NCBI GenBank assembly: GCA_018241895.1 | Contig: JAFECX010000030.1 | Span: 1-55,924, forward strand | DNA from: Pseudomonadota bacterium | GTDB lineage: Bacteria; Pseudomonadota; Gammaproteobacteria; Burkholderiales; Burkholderiaceae_C | Reading direction: 5' to 3' | Length of the DNA stretch: 55,924 bases | Shown here: positions 27,443 to 36,720 of the stretch, in pieces | Layout of the letters: each line of letters starts with the position of its first letter | How positions within the stretch are numbered: the first letter of the stretch is position 1 | Program-made: the position numbers and the translations under genes | The notes under the pieces: generated by a model | What the model saw: the letters and a program-made list of their open reading frames with translations, nothing else | Databases searched by the model: none | Told to the model about the DNA's origin: nothing

Positions 27443-27904
27443 ATGGCGGTCAAGCGCGCCAACCTCGGGCCGATGGGCAAGCTCGACGACTTCATCCCGT
27501 ACAAGCTGTCGGTGGTCGCCAACCGCGTGTCGCAGTCGATCGGCCGCCTGTTCGACAGCCGCTTCGGCATCCAGATGCCCGAGTGGCGCATCGCGATGGC
27601 GCTGTACGCCTATGGCGACCTGCCGTTCAACGAAGTCGTCGAGCGCACCAGCATGGACAAGGCGCGCGTGTCGCGCGCGCAGCGCCGACTCGTCGACCTG
27701 GGTCTGGTGCGCACCTGCGACGTCCCCGACGACCGCCGCAAGGTCGTGCTCGCGCTGGCGCCGGCCGGCGTGCGCATCTGCGAGGACATCCTGCCCGAGG
27801 CCGCCAAGCGCGAAGCCTGGTTCCTCGCCGTGCTCGACGACCACGAGCAGCGCCAGCTCGACATCATCCTCGACAAGCTCATGATGCGCAGCCAGGAGCT
27901 GTGA
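27443..27904 (+). CDS. MarR-family transcriptional regulator
   Basis: A 153-residue winged-helix regulator. The core runs from PYKLSVVANRVSQSIGRLF through the recognition region NEVVERTSMDKARVSRAQRR to the wing with DDRRKVVLALAPAG, all typical of MarR proteins. The start is uncertain: ATG at 27443 is chosen, while a GTG at 27383 would add a basic, Pro/Ala-rich tail and an ATG at 27473 would shorten it. It is divergent from the aldehyde dehydrogenase operon and is the likely ligand-sensing repressor acting at the palindrome 27157-27171. Confidence 0.88.
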   Translation: MAVKRANLGPMGKLDDFIPYKLSVVANRVSQSIGRLFDSRFGIQMPEWRIAMALYAYGDLPFNEVVERTSMDKARVSRAQRRLVDLGLVRTCDVPDDRRKVVLALAPAGVRICEDILPEAAKREAWFLAVLDDHEQRQLDIILDKLMMRSQEL

Positions 27905-28059
27905 GGCGCGCGCGGTGGCGCCGCCGCGGCACGGCGCGGCGCGCGGCGCCGCAGCATCCACCCGCTTCGGGGTTTGTCCGCAGGTTGGCGCACGGCGCTG
28001 CAGCGCACACTGGGCACGGCCCGTGCACGCCGGATGGCCAGCGCGGCCCGACCGACCGC

Positions 28060-29022
28060 ATGAACCACTACCACTTCGACACCCGCAGCACCGAGGCCGG
28101 CGAGCGCGCGCAGTGCTGGAGCGCGATCAACCGGGATTTCTTCGGTCCACTGGGCGTCGAGTGCCTCGACGACGGTCCGCTCGACGCGCAGATGTCGGCC
28201 TTCGAGGTGGGGCCGCTGCGCCTGTTCCGCATCACGGCGCCGGCGCACCGCGTGCAGCGCGGCACGACGCGCGACATCTGGCCGATCGACGACAAGTACA
28301 AGATGGTGCTGCAACTGGGCGGGCAGGCGCAGATCCGCCAGCGCGAACGCAGCGCGCGGCTGGGCGCCGGCGAGTGGAGCCTGTACGACCCGCGCGTGCC
28401 GTACTCGATCACGAACTTCGAGCGCTCCGATCTGCTGGCGCTGCAGATCCCGCGCGAGCAGCTGCGCGGCTTCAAGGTGCCGGCGCTGCACACGCGCGAG
28501 GCGGCATCGAGCGACGTCGTCGGCCTGCACGCGGTGCTGGGCTCGTTCCTGCGCGCGCTCGCCGGGCAGCTCGAGAGCCTGCCCGAGGGCGTCGCTCAGC
28601 CGCTCGCCGAGACCATCCTCGGCCTGCTCGCCTCGACGCTGGCAGCGCACCAGGCCGAGCGCAGCGCCTACGCGACGCTGCCCGACGTGCTCAAGGCGCG
28701 CGTGCGGCTGTACGTGCAGACGCGGCTCGCCGATCCCGAACTCGGCATCGACAGCATCGCCCGCGCGATGCGCTGCTCCAAGCGCTACCTGCACCGCGTG
28801 TTCGAAGACGAGTCGACGACGCTCGAGCGCTACATCTGGGCCAGCCGCCTCGAGCGCTGCCGCGATGCGCTGGCCGATCCGGCGGCGCGCCGCCGGTCGA
28901 TCTCGCAGACGGCCTACGCCTGCGGCTTCAAGAGCAGCGCGCATTTCTGCCGCCTGTTCAAGGCGCATTACGGGATGGCGCCGCGCGAGTTCCGGGCGCA
29001 GGCCGGCGCTACCCGGCATTGA
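28060..29022 (+). CDS. AraC-family transcriptional regulator (FeaR/NphR-like)
   Basis: A 320-residue regulator. The first 200 residues form an AraC-type ligand-binding domain of the kind found in FeaR and NphR (WPIDDKYKMVLQLGGQAQI, GEWSLYDPRVPYSI). The C-terminal 105 residues hold the double helix-turn-helix, with IDSIARAMRCSKRYLHRVF and ISQTAYACGFKSSAHFCRLF followed by FKAHYGMAPREFR. Such regulators usually control nearby catabolic genes for aromatic or amine compounds. It is convergent with the SDR gene and stands 155 bases after the MarR gene; its targets are unknown. Confidence 0.9.
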   Translation: MNHYHFDTRSTEAGERAQCWSAINRDFFGPLGVECLDDGPLDAQMSAFEVGPLRLFRITAPAHRVQRGTTRDIWPIDDKYKMVLQLGGQAQIRQRERSARLGAGEWSLYDPRVPYSITNFERSDLLALQIPREQLRGFKVPALHTREAASSDVVGLHAVLGSFLRALAGQLESLPEGVAQPLAETILGLLASTLAAHQAERSAYATLPDVLKARVRLYVQTRLADPELGIDSIARAMRCSKRYLHRVFEDESTTLERYIWASRLERCRDALADPAARRRSISQTAYACGFKSSAHFCRLFKAHYGMAPREFRAQAGATRH

Positions 29023-29151
29023 GCGGCGCCGGCGCAGCAGCGCGATGGCGCGGCGGCGCGCAGCCTGCTCCAGAGCGTCATGCGCAAGCCGGGCCGCGCA
29101 GCACTCGCAGACGACGGACACCGGGCGCACGTTGCCCGCCGTGGCGTGCAC

Positions 29152-29952
29152 TCATTCCTTGGCCGCAATCTCCGGCGCCCAGGCCACGCCGTTGATGTGG
29201 CTGCCGCCATCGACGAACAGCGTGTTGCCCGTCAGGTAGCGCGCGTCTTCGCTGGCCAGGAAGACGGCGACCCCGCCGATGTCGGCCTCGGGGTCGCCGA
29301 TGCGCCCCATCGGGTTCTGCGCCTCGACGAGCCTGGCGTTGTCGGGCGAACCCTCCTTGAAGCGGCGAAACGCCGCCGATACCGCGGCCGGGCAGATGAT
29401 GTTGGCCGTGATGCCCAGCGGCGCCCACTCGCGCGCGGCGCTGCGCGTGTAGGCCCGCAGCGCCTCCTTGCCGACGTTGTACTCGGCCGAGTACATGTGC
29501 GCGTTGACGCCGTTGAGCGAGGCCACGTTGACGATGCGGCCCCAGCGGCGCGCCTTCATGTGCGCGAAGGCGGCCTGCATCGACCACTTGGCCGCGAACA
29601 GCGAGATGTCGATGCCGTACTGCATCACCTCGTCGCTCTTGTCCTCGATGCGGCTGTAGCCGAGCCCGCGATAGGCGTTGTTGACGACGATGTCGATCGA
29701 ACCGAAGCGCTCGAGCGCGGCGCCGATGGCGCCCTGCACGCTCGGCTTCTTCGTTGCGTCGCAGAACACGAACGCTGCCGTGCCGCCGGCGGCTTCGATG
29801 GTCCGCGCCGCCTCGGCGCCCTTTTCCGCATCGAAGTCGGCGACGATGACGCTGGCCCCTTCCGCAGCCATGCGCGCTGCGATGCCGAAGCCGACACCGT
29901 CGGCGGCACCGGTCACGACGGCCGCGCGGCCGCTGAGTCGTTTCACATTCAT
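29152..29952 (-). CDS. short-chain dehydrogenase/reductase
   Basis: A 266-residue classical SDR. The nucleotide loop TGAADGVGFG is at 14-23, the NNAY structural motif replaces NNAG, and the catalytic residues are in VNVASLNG (Ser) and YSAEYNVGKEAL (YNVGK). The C-terminal NxLFVDGG block is intact. GGAGG precedes the ATG at 29952. It probably oxidises or reduces a hydroxyl/keto group with NAD(H) or NADP(H). It is divergent from the epimerase-like gene; the substrate is unknown. Confidence 0.9.
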   Translation of the reverse strand: MNVKRLSGRAAVVTGAADGVGFGIAARMAAEGASVIVADFDAEKGAEAARTIEAAGGTAAFVFCDATKKPSVQGAIGAALERFGSIDIVVNNAYRGLGYSRIEDKSDEVMQYGIDISLFAAKWSMQAAFAHMKARRWGRIVNVASLNGVNAHMYSAEYNVGKEALRAYTRSAAREWAPLGITANIICPAAVSAAFRRFKEGSPDNARLVEAQNPMGRIGDPEADIGGVAVFLASEDARYLTGNTLFVDGGSHINGVAWAPEIAAKE

Positions 29953-30248
29953 GGCTGGTCCTCCAGGTGCGCCGGGAGATCGGCGGCGACTCGCGACGGG
30001 GCCGATTCTGCCGCCCGCCGGCAGCGCTGCGCGCCAGCGGCGCCCACGCCGGCCACGCGCGCGCCGAATACGCGCGCCTCGCGCAGCGGCGTGCCGATCA
30101 CGCCCGTGCTGCGGCGCGCACGGCGGCTGCCACGCACTATGCTCCGGCGCGGGGCAGTCGGCCGTGGCGGCATGGCGCAATGCGGTATCCGGGCCAGCCG
30201 GACCACGCCCCGGAACAATCCCTCCAAGGCTCGATCGGAGACCGAATC

Positions 30249-31409
30249 ATGGCAACGAGAAAACGTCGCGCAGAGGCGGCCGCGCCCCGGCCGCTGCGCG
30301 TGTGCATCCTCGGCGGCACCGGGCTGCTGGGCTATCACGCGGCACTGGAGTTCCTGCGTCGCGGACACGAGGTGCAGACGATCGCACTGCGCGACATCGA
30401 GCTCGGCGCGTGGTTTCCGCGCCAGATCGAGGTGCACGAAGCCGACATCACGCAACTCGACGAGCGCGCGCTCGTCGAGCGGCTGCGCGGCGTCGACGCC
30501 CTCGTCTACGCGCTGGGGCCCGACGACCGCACGGTGCCGGACGCGCCGGCCTACGAGTTCTTCCGGCAACGCCTGGTGCGCCAGTGCGAGCGCATCTTCA
30601 TCGCCGCACGCAAGGCGGGCGTCACGCGAGGCACCGTGCTCGGCTCGTACTTCACGCACTTCGATCGGGTCTGGCCGCACAAGCAACTGGCCGAACGGCA
30701 CGCCTACATCCGCTGCCGCGTCGAGCAGGCGCGACGCGCGATCGCCGCCGGCGGCCGCACGCTCGCCGTGAGCGTGCTCGAGCTGCCGTACATCTTCGGC
30801 ACCATGCCGCAGCGCGTGCCGCTGTGGAAGGAGTTCGTGCTCGACGCGCTGGTGCGCATGCCGGTGGTGTTCTACCCGGACGGCGGCTCGACGATGATCA
30901 CCGCGGCACACGTGGGCGAAGCCGTGGTCGGCGCGATCGAGCGCGGCGTGCACGGCCAGCACTACCCGATCGGCGACGAGAACCTGAGCTGGGACGAGAT
31001 GCTGGGGGTGATGCTGCGCACGCTGGGCATGCCCGACAAGAGGGTGATCCACATCGGGCCGAGGATCGGCTCGCTGCTGGGTCGCGTGCAGCGCGGCATC
31101 GAGGCGCGCCGCGGCAAGGAAAGCGGCCTCGACGCCGAACTGCTGTTCCCCGACGTGATGTGCGAGCGCCTGTTCATGGACCCGTCGCTGTCGGCCGCCG
31201 CCCTGGGCTACGGACGCGGCGGCGTACGCGAGGCGATCGAGCAGACGGTGCGTGCCTCGTATCCGGAACGCTTCGCGGCGTCGCACGAGAGCGCTGCGCC
31301 GGCCGGCAGGGGCGCTCGGCGCGACGCGCCGAAAGCCCGGGCGGCTGCGAAGTCGGCGCGCTCGGGCGCGCGCAGCGCCAGGCGCTCGACGCGGCCAAGG
31401 GCTGGCTGA
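30249..31409 (+). CDS. NAD(P)-binding epimerase/reductase-like protein with basic tail
   Basis: A 386-residue protein with an extended-SDR Rossmann domain: CILGGTGLLGYHAALEFLRRG at the N-terminus, then DVD-type contacts and ITAAHVGEAVVGAI in the middle. The classical catalytic YxxxK is not evident; SYFTHFDRVWPHKQ occupies that region, so it may be an atypical reductase or a non-catalytic NAD-binding protein. The last 60 residues are rich in Ala, Arg and Lys and probably disordered or nucleic-acid binding. GGAGACC precedes the ATG. Function is not assigned. Confidence 0.75.
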   Translation: MATRKRRAEAAAPRPLRVCILGGTGLLGYHAALEFLRRGHEVQTIALRDIELGAWFPRQIEVHEADITQLDERALVERLRGVDALVYALGPDDRTVPDAPAYEFFRQRLVRQCERIFIAARKAGVTRGTVLGSYFTHFDRVWPHKQLAERHAYIRCRVEQARRAIAAGGRTLAVSVLELPYIFGTMPQRVPLWKEFVLDALVRMPVVFYPDGGSTMITAAHVGEAVVGAIERGVHGQHYPIGDENLSWDEMLGVMLRTLGMPDKRVIHIGPRIGSLLGRVQRGIEARRGKESGLDAELLFPDVMCERLFMDPSLSAAALGYGRGGVREAIEQTVRASYPERFAASHESAAPAGRGARRDAPKARAAAKSARSGARSARRSTRPRAG

Positions 31410-31531
31410 CGGGCGCGCCGCGCCGACGCAGCCGCCTGCCATCGCTGCGTCTGCGCCCGTCCCGACAGGGCGGCGTTCGCTCTCGATCGGGCTGCGGGGA
31501 GATCGCGGCACGTTCGCAACGGCGGCGCACT

Positions 31532-31921
31532 TCAGCGCGCCGCGCGCTCGAGCAACGCCGTGTCGCAGAACTGCTCGAAGCGCCGCACCTTGCCGTCGGC
31601 CAGATCCCAGACGTGCGCCACGCGCGCGCGCAGCGGCTTGCCGCTGGCCTGGTGCGTGCCCACGTAGTGGCCGAGCGCGACGACGGTGTCGCCGCCGTCG
31701 ACCAGGCGCTCGAGCTCGAAGCCGAAGCCCGCCCAGTCGCGGCCGATGGGCGCGAACACGCCGGCGACGATCGCCGCGCGCCCGACGTAGGTGCCCGCGA
31801 GCGCCGAGCCCGCCATCTCGACCCACTGCACGTCGTCGGCGAGATCGGCGAACATGCCCTCGGGATCCTGGCGGGCCGCCGCCGCGTAGTGGTCGGCGAC
31901 GATCTGGCGGTGGCTGCGCAT
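31532..31921 (-). CDS. NTF2-like (SnoaL-type) small protein
   Basis: A 129-residue protein of the nuclear-transport-factor-2 fold. The pattern VADHYAAAARQDPEGMFADL, DDVQWVEMAG, a central GRAAIVAGVFAP, and the last strands ARVAHVWDLADGKVRRFEQF is typical of SnoaL-like proteins. These include isomerases, cyclases and ketosteroid-binding proteins. It follows moaF by 61 bases on the same strand and may act on the same metabolite. No catalytic Asp/His pair can be assigned with confidence. Confidence 0.8.
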   Translation of the reverse strand: MRSHRQIVADHYAAAARQDPEGMFADLADDVQWVEMAGSALAGTYVGRAAIVAGVFAPIGRDWAGFGFELERLVDGGDTVVALGHYVGTHQASGKPLRARVAHVWDLADGKVRRFEQFCDTALLERAAR

Positions 31922-31982
31922 GGCGGCTCCTCGGTGGCTCGGGCGCGCCGACGCAGGCCGGCGGTGCTCGGGAGGCATCGGT

Positions 31983-32780
31983 TCAGACCGGTGCCGTGTC
32001 GGGCGGATAGAAGGTCATCGAAGCCTTGGTGACGAAGGCACCGGCCGGGTCGTTGGAGATCGCGCCGGCGGCGGTCACGCCGAGGAACTTGCCGGTCGAG
32101 CGCAGGTCGCGGAAGTTGAAGAAGAAGACCGACGCCACCGGGATCAGGAACTCGCGGAACGTGAACACGTACAGATCGGGCGCGAAGCGCCAGTAGCTCG
32201 CGAGATCGACGTCGCCATGGCCGCGCTGCACGCCGCGCAGGCACTGCCAGGCGTAGCGCCTGGAGCTGAGGTACGTGTGCTCGTAGGTGTGGTTGGGGCT
32301 GTAGGTCTGGAAGGTGCGCAGGCCGATCAGGTCGCGCGTCTCGGCCGGCGCCTCGCCGCTGGCCTGCGCCGCATCGTCGCCCAGCGTGCCGGGCCAGAAG
32401 TCCTGCGGCACGCGCGGCTCGCCGCCCGCCTCCTCGGCGCTGACGATGCGGCAGCGCACGGCCAGCACGCGCAGCGTGCGCGTGTCGACGACGAGCGTGA
32501 GCGCCTCGGTCGGGCGCGCGGCCTGGGTCAGGTCGATGAAGTACGTGTCGGCGGCGACCTCGATCGCCTCGTACCAGTCGCGTCCGCTGCCGCCGCGCCC
32601 GCCCTCCTCGCGCCAGTCGGTCTCGTGCCGCGAGCGCGGCGCGAGCACCAGCGTCATCCCCTCGAGGCGGATGCGCAGCGTGCGGCCGACCAGCGCGTCG
32701 GTCGGCGCCAGCCGGTTGGTCGCGATGCCGGCGGCGAAGTCGTCGAAGTTCTTCCAGTCGTCGGGTCGGGTCTGCGCCAT
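31983..32780 (-). CDS. moaF: MoaF-family protein
   Basis: A 265-residue protein of the MoaF family. Conserved elements are IATNRLAPTDALVGRTL at the start, YEAIEVAADTYFIDLT, TFQTYSPNHTYEHTYLSS, RYAWQCLRGVQRGHGDVD and SWR/ASYWRFAPDLYVF-like sequence, with GAISNDPAGAF near the end. MoaF was named for a gene in a molybdenum/aromatic-amine regulated operon, but its reaction is unknown. No other molybdenum-cofactor gene lies nearby. A GGAGG precedes the ATG, immediately next to a hexanucleotide repeat. Confidence 0.85.
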   Translation of the reverse strand: MAQTRPDDWKNFDDFAAGIATNRLAPTDALVGRTLRIRLEGMTLVLAPRSRHETDWREEGGRGGSGRDWYEAIEVAADTYFIDLTQAARPTEALTLVVDTRTLRVLAVRCRIVSAEEAGGEPRVPQDFWPGTLGDDAAQASGEAPAETRDLIGLRTFQTYSPNHTYEHTYLSSRRYAWQCLRGVQRGHGDVDLASYWRFAPDLYVFTFREFLIPVASVFFFNFRDLRSTGKFLGVTAAGAISNDPAGAFVTKASMTFYPPDTAPV

Positions 32781-32792
32781 GGGGGCCTCCGT

Positions 32793-32828
32793 GCGGATGC
32801 GGATGCGGATGCGGATGCGGATGCGGAT
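32793..32828. repeat. 6-bp tandem repeat (GCGGAT x6)
   Basis: Six perfect copies of GCGGAT plus a degenerate seventh lie between the SDR stop codon and the moaF ribosome binding site. The array starts 13 bases upstream of the moaF start codon, so changes in copy number would alter the mRNA leader. Confidence 0.9.
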
Positions 32829-32850
32829 GCGATGGCCGTCGCGATGGCGC

Positions 32851-33642
32851 TCACGGGGCGAAGGCCACCGTCGGCAGATCGACCGCCGAGGCGCCGCCGT
32901 CGACCATCAGCGTGGTGCCGGTGATCATCGCGGCCTGGTCGGAGGCGAGGAACAGCACCGCGTCGGCCACTTCGTCGGCGCTGGCCGGGCGGCCCAGCGG
33001 CACGTCCCTGGTCACCAGCGCGTAGGCGGCCTCGACGTCGGCCAGCCCGCGCAGCTCGACCAGCGCCTGCATCTGCTCGTCGGCCATCGCGGTGCGCACC
33101 CAGCCCGGGCACACGGCATTCACGCGCACGCCGCGGCGGCCGTAGTCGCGCGCCACCGAACGCGTGAGGCCGACCAGCGCGTGCTTCATCGTCACGTAGC
33201 CGACGACGCCGGGGCCGGCGAAATGCCCGGCCAGCGACGACAGCACGACGACGTTGCCGCGGCGCGCGATCAGCTCGGGCATGAGCTCGCGCATGCAGAC
33301 GAAGGCCGTGTCCAGGTTCAGGCGCGTCGCCAGCGACCAGGCGGCGTCGTCGGTGTCGACGAGCGTGCCCAGGCCGTGGCCGCCGGCGTTGGCCACCAGC
33401 ACGTCGACGCCGCCGCAGGCCTGGCGCGCAGCGGCCAGGGCACGGCGCACGTCGGCCGCGTCGGCCGCATCGCCCGCGATCGCCAGGCCGCCCAGCGGCG
33501 CCGCCACCGCCTCGAGCGGCGCCGCGCGCCGGCCCATCAGCACGACCTTGCCGCCGCCGGCGGCGAACTGCGCCGCCACCGCGGCACCGATGCCGGTGCC
33601 GCCGCCGGTGATGAAGGCCACCTTGCCTTGCCACGAGGTCAT
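32851..33642 (-). CDS. short-chain dehydrogenase/reductase
   Basis: A 263-residue classical SDR: TGGGTGIGAA at 12-21, VANAGG, catalytic Ser in VVVLSSLAGH, Tyr/Lys in YVTMKHA, PGWVRTAM after the active site and TTLMVDGG at the C-terminus. It is 25 bases downstream of the GMC oxidoreductase and upstream of moaF on the same strand. The trio reads as an alcohol/ketone oxidation module. The substrate is not evident. Confidence 0.92.
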   Translation of the reverse strand: MTSWQGKVAFITGGGTGIGAAVAAQFAAGGGKVVLMGRRAAPLEAVAAPLGGLAIAGDAADAADVRRALAAARQACGGVDVLVANAGGHGLGTLVDTDDAAWSLATRLNLDTAFVCMRELMPELIARRGNVVVLSSLAGHFAGPGVVGYVTMKHALVGLTRSVARDYGRRGVRVNAVCPGWVRTAMADEQMQALVELRGLADVEAAYALVTRDVPLGRPASADEVADAVLFLASDQAAMITGTTLMVDGGASAVDLPTVAFAP

Positions 33643-33667
33643 CGGTCGTCCTCTTTCGTTCGGAACG

Positions 33668-35290
33668 TCAGTCGGGCGCCGCCGGCGCGACGAGGCCGCG
33701 CTCGGCGTCGCGCAGCACGAACTCGGCGCAGCGCTCGGCGATCATGACCACCGGCGCGTTGGTGTTGCCGCTGGTCAGCGTCGGCATGACCGACGCGTCG
33801 CACACGCGCAGCCGCGCGATGCCGTGCACGCGCAGCTCGGGATCGACGACCGCCGCGTCGTCTGCGCCCATGCGGCAGGTGCCCGACGGGTGGTACACGG
33901 TCTTGGCGCGCCTGCGCACGTAGGCCTCGAGCGCCTCGCCGCCGGGGTCGTCGCCGGCGGCGGGTTCGAGCTCGCCGCTGACCACCGCCTGCAGCGAGGG
34001 CGCGCGCAGGATGCGGCGCGCCAGCCGCACGCCGCGCACCAGCGTGTCGACGTCGGCCTGCGCCTGCAGGTAGCCGCCGTCGAACACGATCGGCGCCATC
34101 GGGTCGGCGCTGCGCAGCGCGACGCTGCCGCGCGACAGCGGGCGCAGGAAGCACGGGTTGATCGTCAGGCCGTGCCCGGCGATCGGTTCGCGGTCGACGT
34201 CGCCCACCAGCACCGGCAGCACGTGGAACTGCACGTCGGGCCGCCCCTGGCCGGTCGTGTCGACGAAGCCGCCGCTTTCGACGACGTTGGAGGTGAGCAG
34301 GCCGGTGCGCGTCGTCATCCACTGCACGCCGTGGCGCAGGGCGGCCAGCCCGCGGTCCTGGCCGGCCAGGCTGATCGGCTGGCGCGCGCGCGCGTAGACG
34401 CCGACCTCGAGGTGGTCGTGGTAGTTGCGCCCCACGCCCGGCAGGTCGCGCCGCACCTCGATGCCCAGGCGCTGCAGCGCCGCGCCCGCGCCGATGCCCG
34501 AGAGCATCAGCAGCTTGGGGCTGGCGAGCGCGCCGGCCGCGAGCACCACCTCGCGGCGCGCCTGCACGCTCACCTCCTCGTTGCCGCGGCGGTAGACCAG
34601 CCCGCGCGCCTGGCCGCCTTCGACGACGAGGCGCAGCACGTGCGCGCCGGTGAGCACCGTGAGGCGTTCGCTGCCGCGCACGGCGGCCAGGTAGGTGGCG
34701 GCGGTGCTGGCGCGCGCGCCCTCGAAGGTCGTGGTCTGGTAGAAGCCGACGCCGGCCTGCGCAGCGCCGTTGAAGTCGTCGTTGTAGGCGAGCCCCGTTT
34801 CCTGCGCCGCCTTCACGAACGCCAGGCTGAGTGCATGGCGGTGGCGCGTGTCGCTCACCTTCATCGGCCCATCGACGCCGTGCAGCGGCCCCGACAGCCG
34901 CTGGTTGCCTTCGGCGCGGCGGAACACCGGCAGCACGTCGTCCCAGCCCCAGCCGCGGCAGCCCTGGGCCGCCCAGCCGTCGTAGTCCTGCGGCTGGCCG
35001 CGGATGTAGACCATGGCGTTGACCGAGCTGCCCCCGCCCAGCGTGCGCCCCTGCGGCACGGACAGCCGCCGGCCGGCGGCCGCGGGCTGCGGCTCGGTCT
35101 CGCAGAGCCAGGTGCGATCGGTGCCGATCACGCGCACGAAGGTCGCCGGCATCTGCACGAAGCGGTCGTTGTCGGGCGGACCTGCCTCGAGCAGCAGGAC
35201 GCTGTGGCCGGCCTCGACCAGCCGGTGCGCCATCACGCAGCCGGCCGAGCCGGCGCCGGCGACGACGTAGTCGTGGATCTGTGCTGCCAT
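33668..35290 (-). CDS. GMC-family FAD oxidoreductase (choline/alcohol dehydrogenase-like)
   Basis: A 540-residue glucose-methanol-choline oxidoreductase. The FAD-binding AGAGSAGC is at 11-18. The GMC signature PQGRTLGGGSSVNAMVYIRG follows, and the second signature is GALASPKLLMLSGIG. The C-terminal catalytic His is in YHPSGTCRMG and the Asn/His region in TSGNTNAPVVMIAER. It would oxidise a primary alcohol or polyol to the aldehyde and pass electrons to oxygen or a quinone. It heads the GMC-SDR-moaF-NTF2 run. Confidence 0.93.
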   Translation of the reverse strand: MAAQIHDYVVAGAGSAGCVMAHRLVEAGHSVLLLEAGPPDNDRFVQMPATFVRVIGTDRTWLCETEPQPAAAGRRLSVPQGRTLGGGSSVNAMVYIRGQPQDYDGWAAQGCRGWGWDDVLPVFRRAEGNQRLSGPLHGVDGPMKVSDTRHRHALSLAFVKAAQETGLAYNDDFNGAAQAGVGFYQTTTFEGARASTAATYLAAVRGSERLTVLTGAHVLRLVVEGGQARGLVYRRGNEEVSVQARREVVLAAGALASPKLLMLSGIGAGAALQRLGIEVRRDLPGVGRNYHDHLEVGVYARARQPISLAGQDRGLAALRHGVQWMTTRTGLLTSNVVESGGFVDTTGQGRPDVQFHVLPVLVGDVDREPIAGHGLTINPCFLRPLSRGSVALRSADPMAPIVFDGGYLQAQADVDTLVRGVRLARRILRAPSLQAVVSGELEPAAGDDPGGEALEAYVRRRAKTVYHPSGTCRMGADDAAVVDPELRVHGIARLRVCDASVMPTLTSGNTNAPVVMIAERCAEFVLRDAERGLVAPAAPD

Positions 35291-35608
35291 GCGTCTCGCC
35301 CGTGGATGCCGCCGGTGCGGCGCGTCGCGCCCTCGCCGGCAAGGGTCGCGTCGCGTCGCGTCGGACCGCGTCGGACCGCTGGCCGGATGCTGCCGCCAAC
35401 GTGCCGGCTCCACAAGGCCCCGAGCTCGACGTGCGCGCGCAGTCAAGGCGCAGTGCGTCTGCGGTTCGTTCGCTGCCTGGGCTCTACACTGGCGCGCCGC
35501 GGGCCTGCGGCCCCGGGGCTCGGCAACCGCCGCTCGCTGGGCGCTGCCGCACCCCGACGGCGCTGACTGCCGGACCGCGCCCGCCGACGAACCCGCCATC
35601 CGAGCGCC
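35291..35608. other. divergent gap with short GTCGC and GTCGGACCGC repeats
   Basis: These 318 bases separate the GMC and TDT start codons. About four copies of GTCGC (35345-35363) run into two copies of GTCGGACCGC. A TACACT box near 35495 could be a -10 element for the TDT gene, but no matching -35 is seen. No gene is recognisable. Confidence 0.4.
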
Positions 35609-36667
35609 ATGAGCACCTCCCTGGTCGCGCGACTGCGTGCATCGCTCGAGACGATGTCTCCGGCCTACTTCAGCCTCGTCATGGCCACGGGCATCCTGTC
35701 GCTGGCGGCGCACATGCTCGCGGTGCCGGTGCTGCCGTGGGCGCTGTATGTGCTGAACTGGCTGCTGTTCGTCGTCGTCGCCGTGCTGGCGCTGGCACGC
35801 GCGCTGTGGCACACGCGGCGGGTCGTCGCCGACCTGCTCGACCACCTGCGCGCGCCGGGATTCTTCACGTTCGTGGCCGCCTGCGGCGTGCTCGGCAGCC
35901 AGACGCTCGTCATCGGCGGCAGCTTCGGCCTGGCGGTGCTGCTGGGCGCCCTCGGGCTGCTCGGATGGATCGTGCTCACCTACGCCATCTTCACGGTGCT
36001 GACGGTCAAGCGCAACAAGCCGCCGTTGGACCGCGGCATCAACGGCGGCTGGCTGCTGGCGGTCGTGTCCACGCAGTCGATGGCGGTGCTGAGCACATTG
36101 ATCTCCGAGCACGTGCCGCAACCGCTGCGCCTGGAGCTCAACTTCTTCGCGCTGTCGATGTGGCTGTGGGGCGGCATGCTCTACATCTGGCTGATGGCGC
36201 TGATCTTCTACCGCTACATCTTCTTCGAGTTCTCGCCGGCCGACCTGTCGCCGCCGTACTGGATCAACATGGGGGCGATGGCGATCTCGACGCTGGCCGG
36301 CTCGCAGTTGATCCTCAACACGCCGCACGCGCCGTTCCTGGCCTCGATCCTGCCCTTCGTCACCGGTTTCACGGTGTTCTACTGGGCGTCGGGCACCTGG
36401 TGGATCCCGATGCTGCTGATCCTCGCCGTCTGGCGCCACGGCGTGCGGCGCTTTCCCTTCCACTACGACCCGCTGTACTGGGGCGCGGTGTTTCCGCTCG
36501 GCATGTACGCGGCGTGCACGCAGCGCATGAGCGAGGCGATGCAGACCGCCTTCCTGCGCGCTGTGCCGCCGCTCTTCCTGGGGCTGGGGCTGCTGGCCTG
36601 GCTGGTCGTCTTCGTCGGCCAGCTGCGATCCCTGCGCCGCAACTGGGCCGCCACCGGCCGGGCCTGA
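35609..36667 (+). CDS. TDT-family transporter (tellurite resistance/C4-dicarboxylate type)
   Basis: A 352-residue membrane protein with about ten transmembrane segments, belonging to the tellurite-resistance/dicarboxylate (TDT) family that also includes SLAC1 anion channels and the sulfite exporter SSU1. SPAYFSLVMATGILSLAAHM at the N-terminus is the family hallmark, and FHYDPLYWGAVFPLGMY is the other typical block. It likely exports or imports small anions such as sulfite or dicarboxylates. Which anion cannot be told. Confidence 0.9.
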   Translation: MSTSLVARLRASLETMSPAYFSLVMATGILSLAAHMLAVPVLPWALYVLNWLLFVVVAVLALARALWHTRRVVADLLDHLRAPGFFTFVAACGVLGSQTLVIGGSFGLAVLLGALGLLGWIVLTYAIFTVLTVKRNKPPLDRGINGGWLLAVVSTQSMAVLSTLISEHVPQPLRLELNFFALSMWLWGGMLYIWLMALIFYRYIFFEFSPADLSPPYWINMGAMAISTLAGSQLILNTPHAPFLASILPFVTGFTVFYWASGTWWIPMLLILAVWRHGVRRFPFHYDPLYWGAVFPLGMYAACTQRMSEAMQTAFLRAVPPLFLGLGLLAWLVVFVGQLRSLRRNWAATGRA

Positions 36668-36720
36668 GCCGGCGGCGCACGCCGCGCGGCGCCGGCGCTG
36701 GCGCGCTGCCGCAGCGACGC

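Noticed and set aside
36668..36696. Terminator between the TDT transporter and alpha/beta hydrolase genes
   Set aside because: Arms of seven bases (GCCGGCG/CGCCGGC) exist but the loop is long and GC-rich with no T-run; such matches are expected by chance in this composition.
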